DNA of 64,000 nucleotides from Blastocatellia bacterium (GTDB lineage: Bacteria; Acidobacteriota; Blastocatellia; Pyrinomonadales; Pyrinomonadaceae). The notes beneath the pieces are model-generated. The model was given only the letters and a program-made list of their open reading frames with translations, did not search any database and was not told the origin of the DNA. Below are positions 42,859-51,609 of this stretch, in pieces. The position numbers were made by a program, and so were the translations under genes. Numbering within the stretch: the stretch's first letter is position 1; each line of letters starts with the position of its first letter. Where the stretch lies: positions 124,001 through 188,000 of the forward strand of contig PMSM01000014.1 in NCBI GenBank assembly GCA_003168335.1, written 5' to 3'.

Positions 42859-45087
42859 TTAGGGTCGCAGGTACTTCGTCATCCTCAACTGTGTTCCATC
42901 ATCGACCCGTTCGAATTCAACTTCGTCCATCAGCGTTTGAATCAGCTTCAGTCCCCAACCGCGTCGGCTCTGCGCGTCGTCGTTCTCATCTCTGCCGCCG
43001 GCTTGCTGACCGTTCTGACCCACAAGACTTGCCGGCACGACTCCGCGACTCGCAACTGTAACGACTAATCTATCATTTTCCACGCGAAACCGCTGATAAA
43101 TCTTGCCGTCCGGACTAAGGCTATGTTCCGCCGCATTGATGCAAGCTTCAATCAGCGCGGTCTTGATCTGGTTAATTGCCTCGGGTCCGAAGTGCGCGCG
43201 CCGTGCAATCTGTTCCACCGTGTGGGCCGCGATCAGTTCCGTGTCCGCCCCCATCGGAATAACCATTTCGAATTCGTTGGGCCGGCTCTCCGCCTTATCT
43301 TTTGCTGCTGACTTGATGCGAGCTGTAATTAGATCAACCTGGCGCCGGCTCGAGCCAAAAGCTTCGCGCCTGTTGAGCAGCTCGCAAGCCGCAGTTGAAA
43401 ACCCTTCGGGCGCCACCAGCCACAGACGCACCCGGCCAAAGCCGCACTCACGCGCCAGACTCGCCAGGCGATCACACCACTCTTCAGTCAGTTCCCTGCT
43501 CGCTTCGAGTTTGGAATCAATCTCAGCGGCCAGCCACACTATTTCATTTTCATCCGTATAGTCCGCGGCCTCAAAACCGTGCGCCACAGCACATCGCTCA
43601 CCCTCGCACGGTACCGACGGCGAATACCCATTGCAGCCGGCGGCGTAAACAATTTGCGGCAGTCTGATTAAGTCGGATTCCCTGTCGAGGGCCGCGTCGA
43701 CTGTTTCGGTGTCCTCACCCTTATGGACCGCCGCGAACCGATCGTAATGGAACAAGCTTGCCGGCACGCTCTGACAATTGAAATCCGAGATGAGCTCGCG
43801 CAGACCCAGCGCGGCTTCGCGTCGATATTTTCGCGCCATCGCCTGCGGCGCCCGCTTTAAAGAGTCGAGCAGTGTCGTGGCGACGATCAGGGCGCGTGCC
43901 TCACCCGCCACCTCTGCGCGATAGTGTGCGCGCAGGTAATCCATCCACACGTACGAGTCGGCGTTTACCTCGATAAACGCAGCGCTCGAATTTGCCAGCT
44001 CGTGGACGTGCAAGGCATCGACGATATGCTCGAACTCAGCTGCATCGACACTCAGGCGCTTCTTCCAGGCCCAAAGAGAAGACTTGTGTGCTCCGCTCGC
44101 AGCCGACTCAAACAGAACGCGCAGCAGTGTCTTCCTGGTCTGCGGGTTCGGCGCGGCCGCGTCCAGAATTCTGGTGAAGTGTCGGTAAATGTGTCCGCCC
44201 ATCAGCTCGTCAACGTAAAGACGCTGACAATTCAGAAAGCTGGTCAGGGGCGTCTTTGATTCCCGGGCAGCCTGGATCAAAGCGTCGATGAAGAAAGGAT
44301 TCGCATTCATTTGTTGCACGATCAGATCGCGCGTGGGCTCGTTGGTTTCAATCTGGTACCGGCGCGCAGAAACCTCGACCAGCTTGCGCCCGTCATCGTC
44401 GCTCAGCCGCTCGAGGCGAATCAGTTCACTTGCGTCGTGTCCGTCGTCAGTTCCATGAATCAGGTTGATCACCTGCCGTCGCAGGCCGGCCAGCGCGAAC
44501 GGGCCATTTGGGCGCGTGATAGCGGCGGCGATCTCCTGCCCGAGCCTGGCCTCGTCTTTCGCTGAAGTGGCAAGTTTACTGCAGTCGATCAAGTGAAAGA
44601 TCTTCCGGCCCGCCGCGGAAAGACGATGTGGCGCGTTTAAACAGAACCGCACAAAGTCGCCCTGATCCCCGCCGGAGCGCTCGCGTTCAAAACCCTCGAT
44701 GAGTTCACTGACCAACTCGTAGTCGCCGGGTAGGGCGAGCTCCAGCAAGTCGTGGAACGTCAGCCGGGCGTCACACAGCGAAGGATCGACTCGACGATAA
44801 GCGATGTATTGTTGCAGCAGATTTTGAAAGAACCGCCGGGCCGCGTCGAGCGGCGTGCCTTCACTCTGCTTGAACGCGAAGTAGATGGGCACAGGATCAC
44901 CGCGGCGGACGAACAACTGATCGTAGGCCTGACGCAGCAGCTCTGCCGCGCCGACGCCGGGGGCGGCCAGTACCACAAGTCCGTTAGGATCCAGGGACGC
45001 GTGCCGCACGATCTGCTGTAGTTCCGCGTCGCGGCCCACAAATTCGTCACGGCTCACATTGGCAAGTATGCGCTGGTGGGTCATCAA
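42859..45087 (-). CDS. Degenerate AAA-like ATPase fused to RsbW-like histidine-kinase-type ATPase domain
   Basis: A 742-residue protein. The N-terminal part looks like an AAA/STAND ATPase ('FVGRDAELQQIVRHASL'), but the P-loop reads 'APGVGAAELL', lacking the Lys and Thr of GxxGxGKT, and the Walker B region ('KIFHLIDCSKL') lacks the acidic pair. The middle (about 450-600) is unrecognised. The C-terminal about 135 residues are an anti-sigma kinase-like HATPase: 'INQIKTALIEACINAAEHS' (N box), 'VTVASRGVV' and 'RRGWGLKLIQTLMDEV'. Its start overlaps the diguanylate cyclase stop by 4 bp. A role passing a signal to a sigma-factor antagonist is inferred. Confidence 0.78.
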   Translation of the reverse strand: MMTHQRILANVSRDEFVGRDAELQQIVRHASLDPNGLVVLAAPGVGAAELLRQAYDQLFVRRGDPVPIYFAFKQSEGTPLDAARRFFQNLLQQYIAYRRVDPSLCDARLTFHDLLELALPGDYELVSELIEGFERERSGGDQGDFVRFCLNAPHRLSAAGRKIFHLIDCSKLATSAKDEARLGQEIAAAITRPNGPFALAGLRRQVINLIHGTDDGHDASELIRLERLSDDDGRKLVEVSARRYQIETNEPTRDLIVQQMNANPFFIDALIQAARESKTPLTSFLNCQRLYVDELMGGHIYRHFTRILDAAAPNPQTRKTLLRVLFESAASGAHKSSLWAWKKRLSVDAAEFEHIVDALHVHELANSSAAFIEVNADSYVWMDYLRAHYRAEVAGEARALIVATTLLDSLKRAPQAMARKYRREAALGLRELISDFNCQSVPASLFHYDRFAAVHKGEDTETVDAALDRESDLIRLPQIVYAAGCNGYSPSVPCEGERCAVAHGFEAADYTDENEIVWLAAEIDSKLEASRELTEEWCDRLASLARECGFGRVRLWLVAPEGFSTAACELLNRREAFGSSRRQVDLITARIKSAAKDKAESRPNEFEMVIPMGADTELIAAHTVEQIARRAHFGPEAINQIKTALIEACINAAEHSLSPDGKIYQRFRVENDRLVVTVASRGVVPASLVGQNGQQAGGRDENDDAQSRRGWGLKLIQTLMDEVEFERVDDGTQLRMTKYLRP

Positions 45088-46820
45088 AAACTGTTGCTCT
45101 TAGCGGCCGTTCGGTTTGCTCCGGTCTGGACACCCTGGTACGCGTAAGCGCGGTTCTTGCCGTGCCTCTTCGCGTGATAGAGCGCCCGGTCCGCGGCGCG
45201 CACCATAGCCTCGGCCGAGTCGAGCGCCGGCGAAAGAGCAGAAAGGCCGATACTAACGGTCACAGCGCCAAGTGGCTGCGATTTGCCGTGCGTAAACAGC
45301 GTGCTGTAGATTTTGCGGCGAATGCGATCGGCGATCACACCGGCTTCCTGCAGGTTGGTTTGCGGCAGCAGGATGGAAAACTCCTCGCCGCCGTAGCGCG
45401 ACGCCACGTCAACTTTGCGCAACGCAGCCCTCAAGCACTGCGCGGTGATCTCCAAAGCGCGATCGCCTGCCTGGTGGCCGTTCTGATCGTTATAGACCTT
45501 GAAATCGTCGATATCGATCATCATAAAGCTCAGCGGGTAATCGTAGCGCTTCGAACGGCTCAACTCTTCTGCCAAACGCGCCTCGAGGTAGCGCCGGTTG
45601 TGCAGACCCGTCAGTGGATCCGTGATCGACATTACCTGGAACTGGTTGGCTCTTTCCTGCCAGGCGGCGCGCTCAAGCGCCAGCGCAATTTGGGGCGCGA
45701 CCAACTCAATGACGCTCAGGTCGTTCGCATCATAGGCGCCGCCACCAACCTTGTCCGTCAAATTGAGAACTCCGAATCTGCGGCTTCCGATAGAGATTGG
45801 ATAACTTATGAATGACTTTGTTTTGTAGCCCCGCTCTGGCAAGCTCGACCTGCCCAGGTCGTCCATGCTGGCGACCACGGGGCGACCTTCCCGCAAAACG
45901 GATCCGGCAATTCCCTCGCCCATGGCAATCGGGCCAACTTCGCTGATGGATGCTTTGATCCCGCGCGACGCGGTCATCGTCAAGTGGTTTGTCGATTCAT
46001 CGAAAAGAAGCAGCGACCCGCGCTCGGCCCTGACCAGGTCGGCCGCCTGCGTCAGAATTGATTGGTACGTCTGCGCCGGCTCGCTCGCGTCAATCTGTTC
46101 GGTGAATCTGCGAATTGAATCTGCGAACGGTGCGCGGCGATCGAGTCCGCGTCGGATACTCGCTTCGGCGCGTCGATCTTCAGCCGGTGCATCGCCGCCT
46201 TCCGGCGTTGGCGCGGCGGCGACGGTGGACGCTGTAGAGTCTGCCACTTTAGTCTGGTCGAACTCTCTGGCGGCCATGGCCACGCGCAAGGCTGCATGAT
46301 CGAGATCAGCTTCGTCCGCAAAACTCACGTTGCGAAACAGATTGTCGGAACTCAGATCCTTAAGGTCGCCTGAGCGAAATCGTTCGGCCAGCGCACGGTA
46401 ATCCGAGCTGCTCACGAAGGCCCGGCCGCCGATTACGGCGAGCTGACGTTGGCTGTCAATCTCAACTGGCATAGCAAAGCACTGCAAACCCGCATGGCAA
46501 CGATAATGCGTAATGGTGTTAGCGCTGACCGCGCGGTCATGGGCCGTGCCGCAGAACGGATCGCAAAGACCGACGTGTGCAGAAGACGATTGCAGGGCTT
46601 CGCAGATGGAGTTGTTGTTGGTGATCGCCAGTGCCGGCGGTTGAGGGCCCTCAACCAGAAGCAGCGCGATGCCAGCCGTTTCGGCGATGGTTTTTTGGAT
46701 TCCCGCCCAACCTCTCGGCGCCAGCTCCGGAACCTCCTGCGTAATCGCTGTCGATCGCTTGACGCTCTTATCCTTCATCGCCCTACTCTCTTTTTGCGTT
46801 TCCGCGCGCGACTGTTTCAT
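45084..46820 (-). CDS. PocR-GAF-GGDEF diguanylate cyclase
   Basis: A 578-residue c-di-GMP synthase. Residues about 35-190 resemble a PocR ligand-sensing domain, with cysteines in 'HVGLCDPFCGTAHDRA' and 'YRCHAGLQCFAMPV'. A GAF domain follows (about 250-400, 'ERGSLLLFDESTNHLTM'). The GGDEF domain (about 410-565) has 'DPLTGLHNRRYLEARLAEEL', the inhibitory-site RxxD in 'RKVDVASRYGGEEF' (near 467-480) and 'VSIGLS'. All residues for catalysis and product inhibition are present. Cotranslated with the dead-ATPase/RsbW fusion downstream. The PocR cysteines may bind a metal or small molecule (inference). Confidence 0.92.
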   Translation of the reverse strand: MKQSRAETQKESRAMKDKSVKRSTAITQEVPELAPRGWAGIQKTIAETAGIALLLVEGPQPPALAITNNNSICEALQSSSAHVGLCDPFCGTAHDRAVSANTITHYRCHAGLQCFAMPVEIDSQRQLAVIGGRAFVSSSDYRALAERFRSGDLKDLSSDNLFRNVSFADEADLDHAALRVAMAAREFDQTKVADSTASTVAAAPTPEGGDAPAEDRRAEASIRRGLDRRAPFADSIRRFTEQIDASEPAQTYQSILTQAADLVRAERGSLLLFDESTNHLTMTASRGIKASISEVGPIAMGEGIAGSVLREGRPVVASMDDLGRSSLPERGYKTKSFISYPISIGSRRFGVLNLTDKVGGGAYDANDLSVIELVAPQIALALERAAWQERANQFQVMSITDPLTGLHNRRYLEARLAEELSRSKRYDYPLSFMMIDIDDFKVYNDQNGHQAGDRALEITAQCLRAALRKVDVASRYGGEEFSILLPQTNLQEAGVIADRIRRKIYSTLFTHGKSQPLGAVTVSIGLSALSPALDSAEAMVRAADRALYHAKRHGKNRAYAYQGVQTGANRTAAKSNSF

Positions 46821-47012
46821 CCGGATCCTGATACCGAAGAAGCATTCAGCCTGGACTCTCGCGAAGAGGAAACCGACCGGGCCTTTCAGTATAGGTTGCG
46901 CTCTACACTGCTACAAGCGAGTCCAAATCGTAGACCAGGACTGACTGAGGCACTCGAAAACGTCCCTAGCTTGAACGCACATCTATCGTAAATGACTAAT
47001 ACGCCGCGTTTT

Positions 47013-48314
47013 TCACGCCCTTGCCGATGCCGGGTGGTCGCGCAGGCCGGGAGCGGCGCCCGGTGCCACCCGGTCAATGTCGGGCTCTGCGGGGCTGATG
47101 CGAATGCAGGCGGCGAAATGATTGGGTTTGATTTGGACGAGTTGCGGTTCGATCTCACTGCAAACTTCTACGGCATAGGGACAGCGAGTGTGAAACCGGC
47201 ATCCCCGCGGCGTATTTATTGGTGAAGGCACGTCGCCTTCCAGAACAATGCGGCGGCGTTTGGCCTCGATCTTTGGATCGGGAACCGGAACGGCTGAAAT
47301 CAGGGCTTTGGTGTAGGGCATGAGCGGGTTCTGGGAGATGCTTTTTCCGTCTGCCAGCTCGACAATTTTGCCCAGGTACATTACCGCGACCCGATCAGAA
47401 ACGTGCTGGATCGCTCGCAGGTCATGCGAGATGAACAGGTAGGTCAAATTCTTCTGGCGTCGTAAGCGGTCCAGCAGATTCATTATCTGCGCCTGAATCG
47501 AGACGTCGAGGGCCGAGATTGGTTCATCAGCGACTATGAAAGCTGGATCGACGGCGAGGGCTCGCGCAATGCCGATGCGCTGGCGTTGTCCGCCTGAAAA
47601 CTCATGCGGATAGCGTTTAAGAAAACGTGCACTCAACCCAACCATTTCCATCAACTCCTGGACGCGCTTCTTCTTTGCCAGGCCACGCGCCAAATGAAAT
47701 GTCTCCAGCGGTTCACCAATGATCTGACTGACGGTCATGCGCGGATTCAGTGAGGCATACGGGTCCTGAAAGATAATCTGCAGGTGGCGGCGCTGTTCGC
47801 GCATTACGGAGTTCGACAGCTGCGCCAGATCAGTACCGCGAAAGAAAATCTGACCTGAGGTAGGCTCAGTCAAACGCAGAACCGCGCGTCCCAAAGTCGT
47901 CTTGCCACAGCCTGACTCACCAACCAGTCCCAGCGTTTCCCCGCGCCGAATATCCAATGACACACCGTCTACTGCCTTCACAACCCGGCGGATACGCTGG
48001 CCCAAAATAAGCAGGGCAAACGCGCTTGAGATTAGAAAGGCAATTCCAAAGGCAATAACGCTGAAGAGTATCCTGGCCCAGATATTGACCGGGTAAACGT
48101 CCAGAACGACAGCCAACCATACGATGATAAAGCGACCGACGAAGGAACCTATGATGCTCACGCCGATCCCGAGCCCGCGCCTGTCTTGATCGATTTCACG
48201 CCTGACGCCAAGATCGAAATAGACCTTCAAGTCCTTAATTCTAATCAAAGGCGCTTCCCCGGCGATCGGCGGAGGTACCTGGCTTTGTGCTCCATCTAAG
48301 GATTGAGCATTCAT
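47013..48314 (-). CDS. Oligopeptide/dipeptide ABC transporter ATP-binding protein (OppF-type) with inserted membrane helices
   Basis: A 433-residue ATPase subunit. After the first strand ('[16 protein letters not shown]', 21-36) comes an insertion of about 75 residues with two hydrophobic helices (about 49-71 '[20 protein letters not shown]' and 80-103 '[20 protein letters not shown]'). The ABC domain then resumes at '[16 protein letters not shown]', with Walker A 'GESGCGKTT' (about 132-140), '[16 protein letters not shown]', Walker B '[12 protein letters not shown]' and an oligopeptide-type C-terminus ('[13 protein letters not shown]'). Ordinary OppF lacks the insertion. The ATG at 48314 overlaps the OppD stop (TGATG). 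Confidence 0.92.
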   Translation of the reverse strand: MNAQSLDGAQSQVPPPIAGEAPLIRIKDLKVYFDLGVRREIDQDRRGLGIGVSIIGSFVGRFIIVWLAVVLDVYPVNIWARILFSVIAFGIAFLISSAFALLILGQRIRRVVKAVDGVSLDIRRGETLGLVGESGCGKTTLGRAVLRLTEPTSGQIFFRGTDLAQLSNSVMREQRRHLQIIFQDPYASLNPRMTVSQIIGEPLETFHLARGLAKKKRVQELMEMVGLSARFLKRYPHEFSGGQRQRIGIARALAVDPAFIVADEPISALDVSIQAQIMNLLDRLRRQKNLTYLFISHDLRAIQHVSDRVAVMYLGKIVELADGKSISQNPLMPYTKALISAVPVPDPKIEAKRRRIVLEGDVPSPINTPRGCRFHTRCPYAVEVCSEIEPQLVQIKPNHFAACIRISPAEPDIDRVAPGAAPGLRDHPASARA

Positions 48315-49333
48315 CAACGGTTTCCCTCTTGTGCCTGCGACTTGGTGTATACGTCGCTTGCAAAATGGCAGAGCGAGTAGTGCTCGCGCGTTAGCTGCAC
48401 GTACGGAGGAAACTCGCGCCGGCAAATTTCCTCAGCTCGTTCACATCGCGGCGCGAACGGGCAGCCCGGCGGCAAGTGCGCCAGGTCCGGCGGCAGTCCG
48501 GGAATCTGATAGAGCTTGCCCTGCTCGTCAGTAGGATCCGGCACCGAGCGTAGCAGCCCACAAGTGTACGGATTGCCGGGTCGCTCGAAAAGTTCCGTCG
48601 TCGTCGCCTGTTCAAAAACCTTGCCCGCGTACATGACGATGATGTGATCGGTCATGCCGGCGACGACGCCGAGATCATGTGTGATAAGGATGACGCTCGC
48701 GCCAGTTTCCGCCTTCAAACTATTTATCAGTTCCAGGATTTGCGCCTGGATGGTGACGTCCAACGCGGTCGTCGGTTCGTCGGCAATCAGCAGTTCGGGC
48801 CGGCACGACAGGGCCATCGCGATCATCACGCGCTGTCGCATGCCCCCCGAAAACTCATGCGGATAACTGTCAACCCGCGATCGCGCGTCGGGAATGCCCA
48901 CGTGTTCGAGCATCTTGATCGCATGTTCGCGTGCTTGTTTCTTCGTGTGACCCAGATGAAGCCGCGTGACTTCCATCAGTTGCTTCGAGACCCGCATGAA
49001 AGGATTCAGCGAAGTCATCGGATCCTGAAAGATCATCGCGATGCGTTTCCCGCGGAGCTTGCGGACTTCGCGTGGAGAAAGCTTCAGCACGTCGCGTCCA
49101 GCAAAAACTATCGAGCCGGAAACGATTTTGCCGGGCGGATTGGGAATCAACCGCATCAGCGACAGATTCGCGACCGACTTGCCAGAGCCCGACTCTCCGA
49201 CGATGCCCAGCGTTTCGCCCTGCTTTAGTTCGAAGCTGATTCCATCAACGGCCTTAACCGTGCCGTCTTCAGTTTCGAAGTAGGTACGCAGGTCGGTGAC
49301 GCTAAGAAGATTTCCGTGGCCGCTATCAGTCAT
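48314..49333 (-). CDS. Oligopeptide/dipeptide ABC transporter ATP-binding protein (OppD-type)
   Basis: A 339-residue ATPase subunit with the ordinary domain order: '[20 protein letters not shown]', Walker A 'GESGSGKSV', Q-loop '[16 protein letters not shown]', signature '[16 protein letters not shown]', Walker B '[12 protein letters not shown]', and the C-terminal '[15 protein letters not shown]' cysteine motif that may hold an iron-sulphur cluster in this family. A GTG at 49351 would add six residues. No membrane helix, in contrast to its OppF-type partner, whose start overlaps its stop by one base. Confidence 0.95.
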   Translation of the reverse strand: MTDSGHGNLLSVTDLRTYFETEDGTVKAVDGISFELKQGETLGIVGESGSGKSVANLSLMRLIPNPPGKIVSGSIVFAGRDVLKLSPREVRKLRGKRIAMIFQDPMTSLNPFMRVSKQLMEVTRLHLGHTKKQAREHAIKMLEHVGIPDARSRVDSYPHEFSGGMRQRVMIAMALSCRPELLIADEPTTALDVTIQAQILELINSLKAETGASVILITHDLGVVAGMTDHIIVMYAGKVFEQATTTELFERPGNPYTCGLLRSVPDPTDEQGKLYQIPGLPPDLAHLPPGCPFAPRCERAEEICRREFPPYVQLTREHYSLCHFASDVYTKSQAQEGNR

Positions 49334-49373
49334 AGATGTTGGGCGATTCACGATAGGAAGCGATTAACCCTGT

Positions 49374-49556
49374 CTATTTCCAGGGAATGAAAAACGATAA
49401 CACCGCAACGGTAAGGCCAGCACCCCCGCCCGCCAATACGCCGACGAGCCACCCGGGTATTCCCCATCTCGGAGTAAATCCCCTGGCCAGCATTAGCCCA
49501 GCAAAGAACCACGCCATGAAGGACGCAGAACCGTCAATTCGGTGGTCACAACTCAC
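49374..49556 (-). CDS. Small membrane protein in the opp operon
   Basis: A 60-residue protein starting at a GTG that overlaps the OppC-type stop by 4 bp (GTGA), with two hydrophobic stretches ('FMAWFFAGLMLARGF' and 'WLVGVLAGGGAGLTVAVLSF'). It ends 40 bp before the OppD-type start. The exact overlap and hydrophobic composition support a coding call. I do not recognise it; an accessory subunit of the importer is an inference from position. Confidence 0.6.
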   Translation of the reverse strand: MSCDHRIDGSASFMAWFFAGLMLARGFTPRWGIPGWLVGVLAGGGAGLTVAVLSFFIPWK

Positions 49557-50575
49557 TCTTTCCGCATCTGCGGATCAAGCGCATCGCGCAACCCGTCTCC
49601 CAGAAAGTTCAGAGAGAAAAGCATCAACGCCATGGTGAGTCCGGGAAAGATCAGTTGCCAGGGATAGATCGCCAGACTCTGCGCTCCTTCGGCGGCCAGG
49701 CTGCCCCAGGAAACCCGCGGCGGCCGGACACCGAGACCGAGGAATGACAGGAAGGCTTCGCTCAACATTACTGTGGGAACTGTTAGGGTCGCATAAACGA
49801 TCACCGGCCCGAGCGTGTTGGGTATCAGATGACGGAAAATAATCTTCGGCGTTGACACTCCGGTGGCCCGCGCCGCTAGAATAAATTCCTGGTTCTTGAG
49901 CGACATCACCTGCCCGCGCACGATGCGGGCCATCGTTAGCCATGACACAGCGCCGAGCGCGAGGAACAACTGGGCCAACTGACCAGTAGGCGTCTTTGCC
50001 GGCAGCAGAGCCAGCAGAACAATCACGATGATGACGTACGGCAGCGAGTAGAGCACATCGACAACTCGCATCATCAGGTCATCGATGCGCCCGCCCAGAT
50101 ATCCGGCTGTAGCACCGTACGAAACGCCAATCAAAAGCGACACGAGCGTGGCAATCAAAGCCACCATCAAAGATATTTGCCCGCCGGAGAGAACCCTGGC
50201 GAGGATGTCGCGACCGGCATTGTCGGTGCCCATCGGATGGGTCCACGAAAACTTACCGTCGGGTCCGCGAAAGGGTGGAAAGGACTTTGTCAGTGCCTGG
50301 TCTTTGGGAATGAAATCGTAAGCGGATCCGGTGGCGCGCTTGATCACCGACGGGCCAATCAAAGCAGCAATCACGATCGCAATCACAATGACCATCCCCA
50401 GCACGGCCAGCTTGTTCTTCAGCAGCCGGCGCCAGGCGTCACGCCACAATGAAGTGCCAGCCAGAACCTCACCGCCGATGTCCTCTTCGCCGCAGGCGTA
50501 CTCTGGCCCAATGCGACGATTAGGAGGGTCCGATCCCGTTTCCAGCGGAGCCAATGATGGTTTTTCGTCTTCCAA
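49553..50575 (-). CDS. Oligopeptide/dipeptide ABC transporter permease (OppC-type)
   Basis: A 340-residue inner-membrane permease. N-terminal OppC_N part ('SLWRDAWRRLLKNKLAVLGM') with a first helix near 56-75, then the binding-protein-dependent transport domain of five helices, with 'GTDNAGRDILARVLSG' and the EAA loop 'FILAARATGVSTPKIIFRHL'. The C-terminus 'FLGDGLRDALDPQMRKE' is typical. It pairs with OppB just upstream (36-bp gap). The N-terminal 30 residues are hydrophilic and longer than usual. Confidence 0.95.
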   Translation of the reverse strand: MEDEKPSLAPLETGSDPPNRRIGPEYACGEEDIGGEVLAGTSLWRDAWRRLLKNKLAVLGMVIVIAIVIAALIGPSVIKRATGSAYDFIPKDQALTKSFPPFRGPDGKFSWTHPMGTDNAGRDILARVLSGGQISLMVALIATLVSLLIGVSYGATAGYLGGRIDDLMMRVVDVLYSLPYVIIVIVLLALLPAKTPTGQLAQLFLALGAVSWLTMARIVRGQVMSLKNQEFILAARATGVSTPKIIFRHLIPNTLGPVIVYATLTVPTVMLSEAFLSFLGLGVRPPRVSWGSLAAEGAQSLAIYPWQLIFPGLTMALMLFSLNFLGDGLRDALDPQMRKE

Positions 50576-50611
50576 GACGTTCGGTTCTTTTGCGACTCGC
50601 TTAGGCGCTAC

Positions 50612-51532
50612 TCAATACCTGATGCGCGGATCGATAAAGCCATATGAAATATCGACCAGAAGATTGAAGCCCAAAACGGTGACCGCAATGAAAGCCACGA
50701 TCCCGATGATCAGCGGCTCATCACGGTTGAAACAAGCGTTGATGAAATAATTTCCCAGGCCCGGCAGCGCAAACACCCTTTCGACCACTACAGTGCCGGT
50801 GATCAGGAAGGCGAGCGCCGGGCCGGAAAATGAAACCACCGGCAACAGCCCGCCGCGCAAGGCGTGGCGAAAGACTACCTGTGTTTCACTCAGGCCCTTT
50901 GCGCGCGCCGTGCGAATATAGTCTGAACGCATTACCTCCAGCATTCCCGAACGCGTCAGGCGCGCAATGTAGGCGATGTAGATCGCCGACAGGGTCAGCG
51001 CCGGCAGCACGATGCTCTTGCTCGGAAATCCGTTCCACAGAGCCGGCGGCAGCCAGAAAAGATTGAGCGCGAAAATCAAAACCAACAATGGTCCTAAAAC
51101 GAAGTTTGGGATCGAGATACCGATCATGGCGAGCACCATGCTCGCATAGTCAATCCAGGAGTTCTGTTTGAGAGCGGCGAGCGTGCCGGTGGTAATCCCA
51201 ACGAAAAGCGCCAACAGATAAGCAGATAAGCCCAGGGTCGCCGACACCGGCAGACCGCGAAACAAGATTTGATTGACAGACTGTCCCTCGTACTTCAACG
51301 AATTCCCGAAATCAAACCGCGCGATATTCCACAAGACCTTGCCGTATTGCACGTACCATGGCCGATTCAGTCCATACTTTTCGCGCAGGTTCTTTTCGAT
51401 CGCGGGCGTGAGCTTCTTCTCACCGGTGTAGAAGTTTCCCGGCGCCAGCCTAATCAATCCCCAGGTCAGGGAGACGACAATGAACAGCATCGGAATGATG
51501 ACGACGATGCGGCGAATGATGAAGCGAAGCAT
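50612..51532 (-). CDS. Oligopeptide/dipeptide ABC transporter permease (OppB-type)
   Basis: A 306-residue inner-membrane permease with six helices: 'MLRFIIRRIVVIIPMLFIVV' at the start, 'GLSAYLLALFVGITTGTLAA', and the EAA loop 'YIRTARAKGLSETQVVFRHA'. The C-terminus 'DISYGFIDPRIRY' is the standard family end. It lies between the solute-binding protein gene and OppC on the same strand; a family B repeat separates it from the binding protein. Confidence 0.95.
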   Translation of the reverse strand: MLRFIIRRIVVIIPMLFIVVSLTWGLIRLAPGNFYTGEKKLTPAIEKNLREKYGLNRPWYVQYGKVLWNIARFDFGNSLKYEGQSVNQILFRGLPVSATLGLSAYLLALFVGITTGTLAALKQNSWIDYASMVLAMIGISIPNFVLGPLLVLIFALNLFWLPPALWNGFPSKSIVLPALTLSAIYIAYIARLTRSGMLEVMRSDYIRTARAKGLSETQVVFRHALRGGLLPVVSFSGPALAFLITGTVVVERVFALPGLGNYFINACFNRDEPLIIGIVAFIAVTVLGFNLLVDISYGFIDPRIRY

Positions 51533-51548
51533 AATCTCTTTGCGGAAT

Positions 51549-51600
51549 GTTTAGCGTCGGGCTACCGCCCGACCAAGCGGGCCGTAGCCCGCTTCTAAAC
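51549..51600. repeat. Paired inverted repeat, family B (upstream copy of an almost identical pair)
   Basis: 52 bp with GTTTAG/CTAAAC ends in the oppA-oppB gap. It differs from the copy at 53739-53790 at only two positions, and the two flank the solute-binding protein gene in the same orientation. Confidence 0.92.
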
Positions 51601-51609
51601 CTGTCACAC

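Noticed and set aside
47031-47083. GC-rich inverted repeat (CCGGGTGG/CCACCCGG) at the end of the OppF-type gene as a terminator
   Set aside because: It lies within the coding sequence before the stop and has no T-run after it on the transcript strand.
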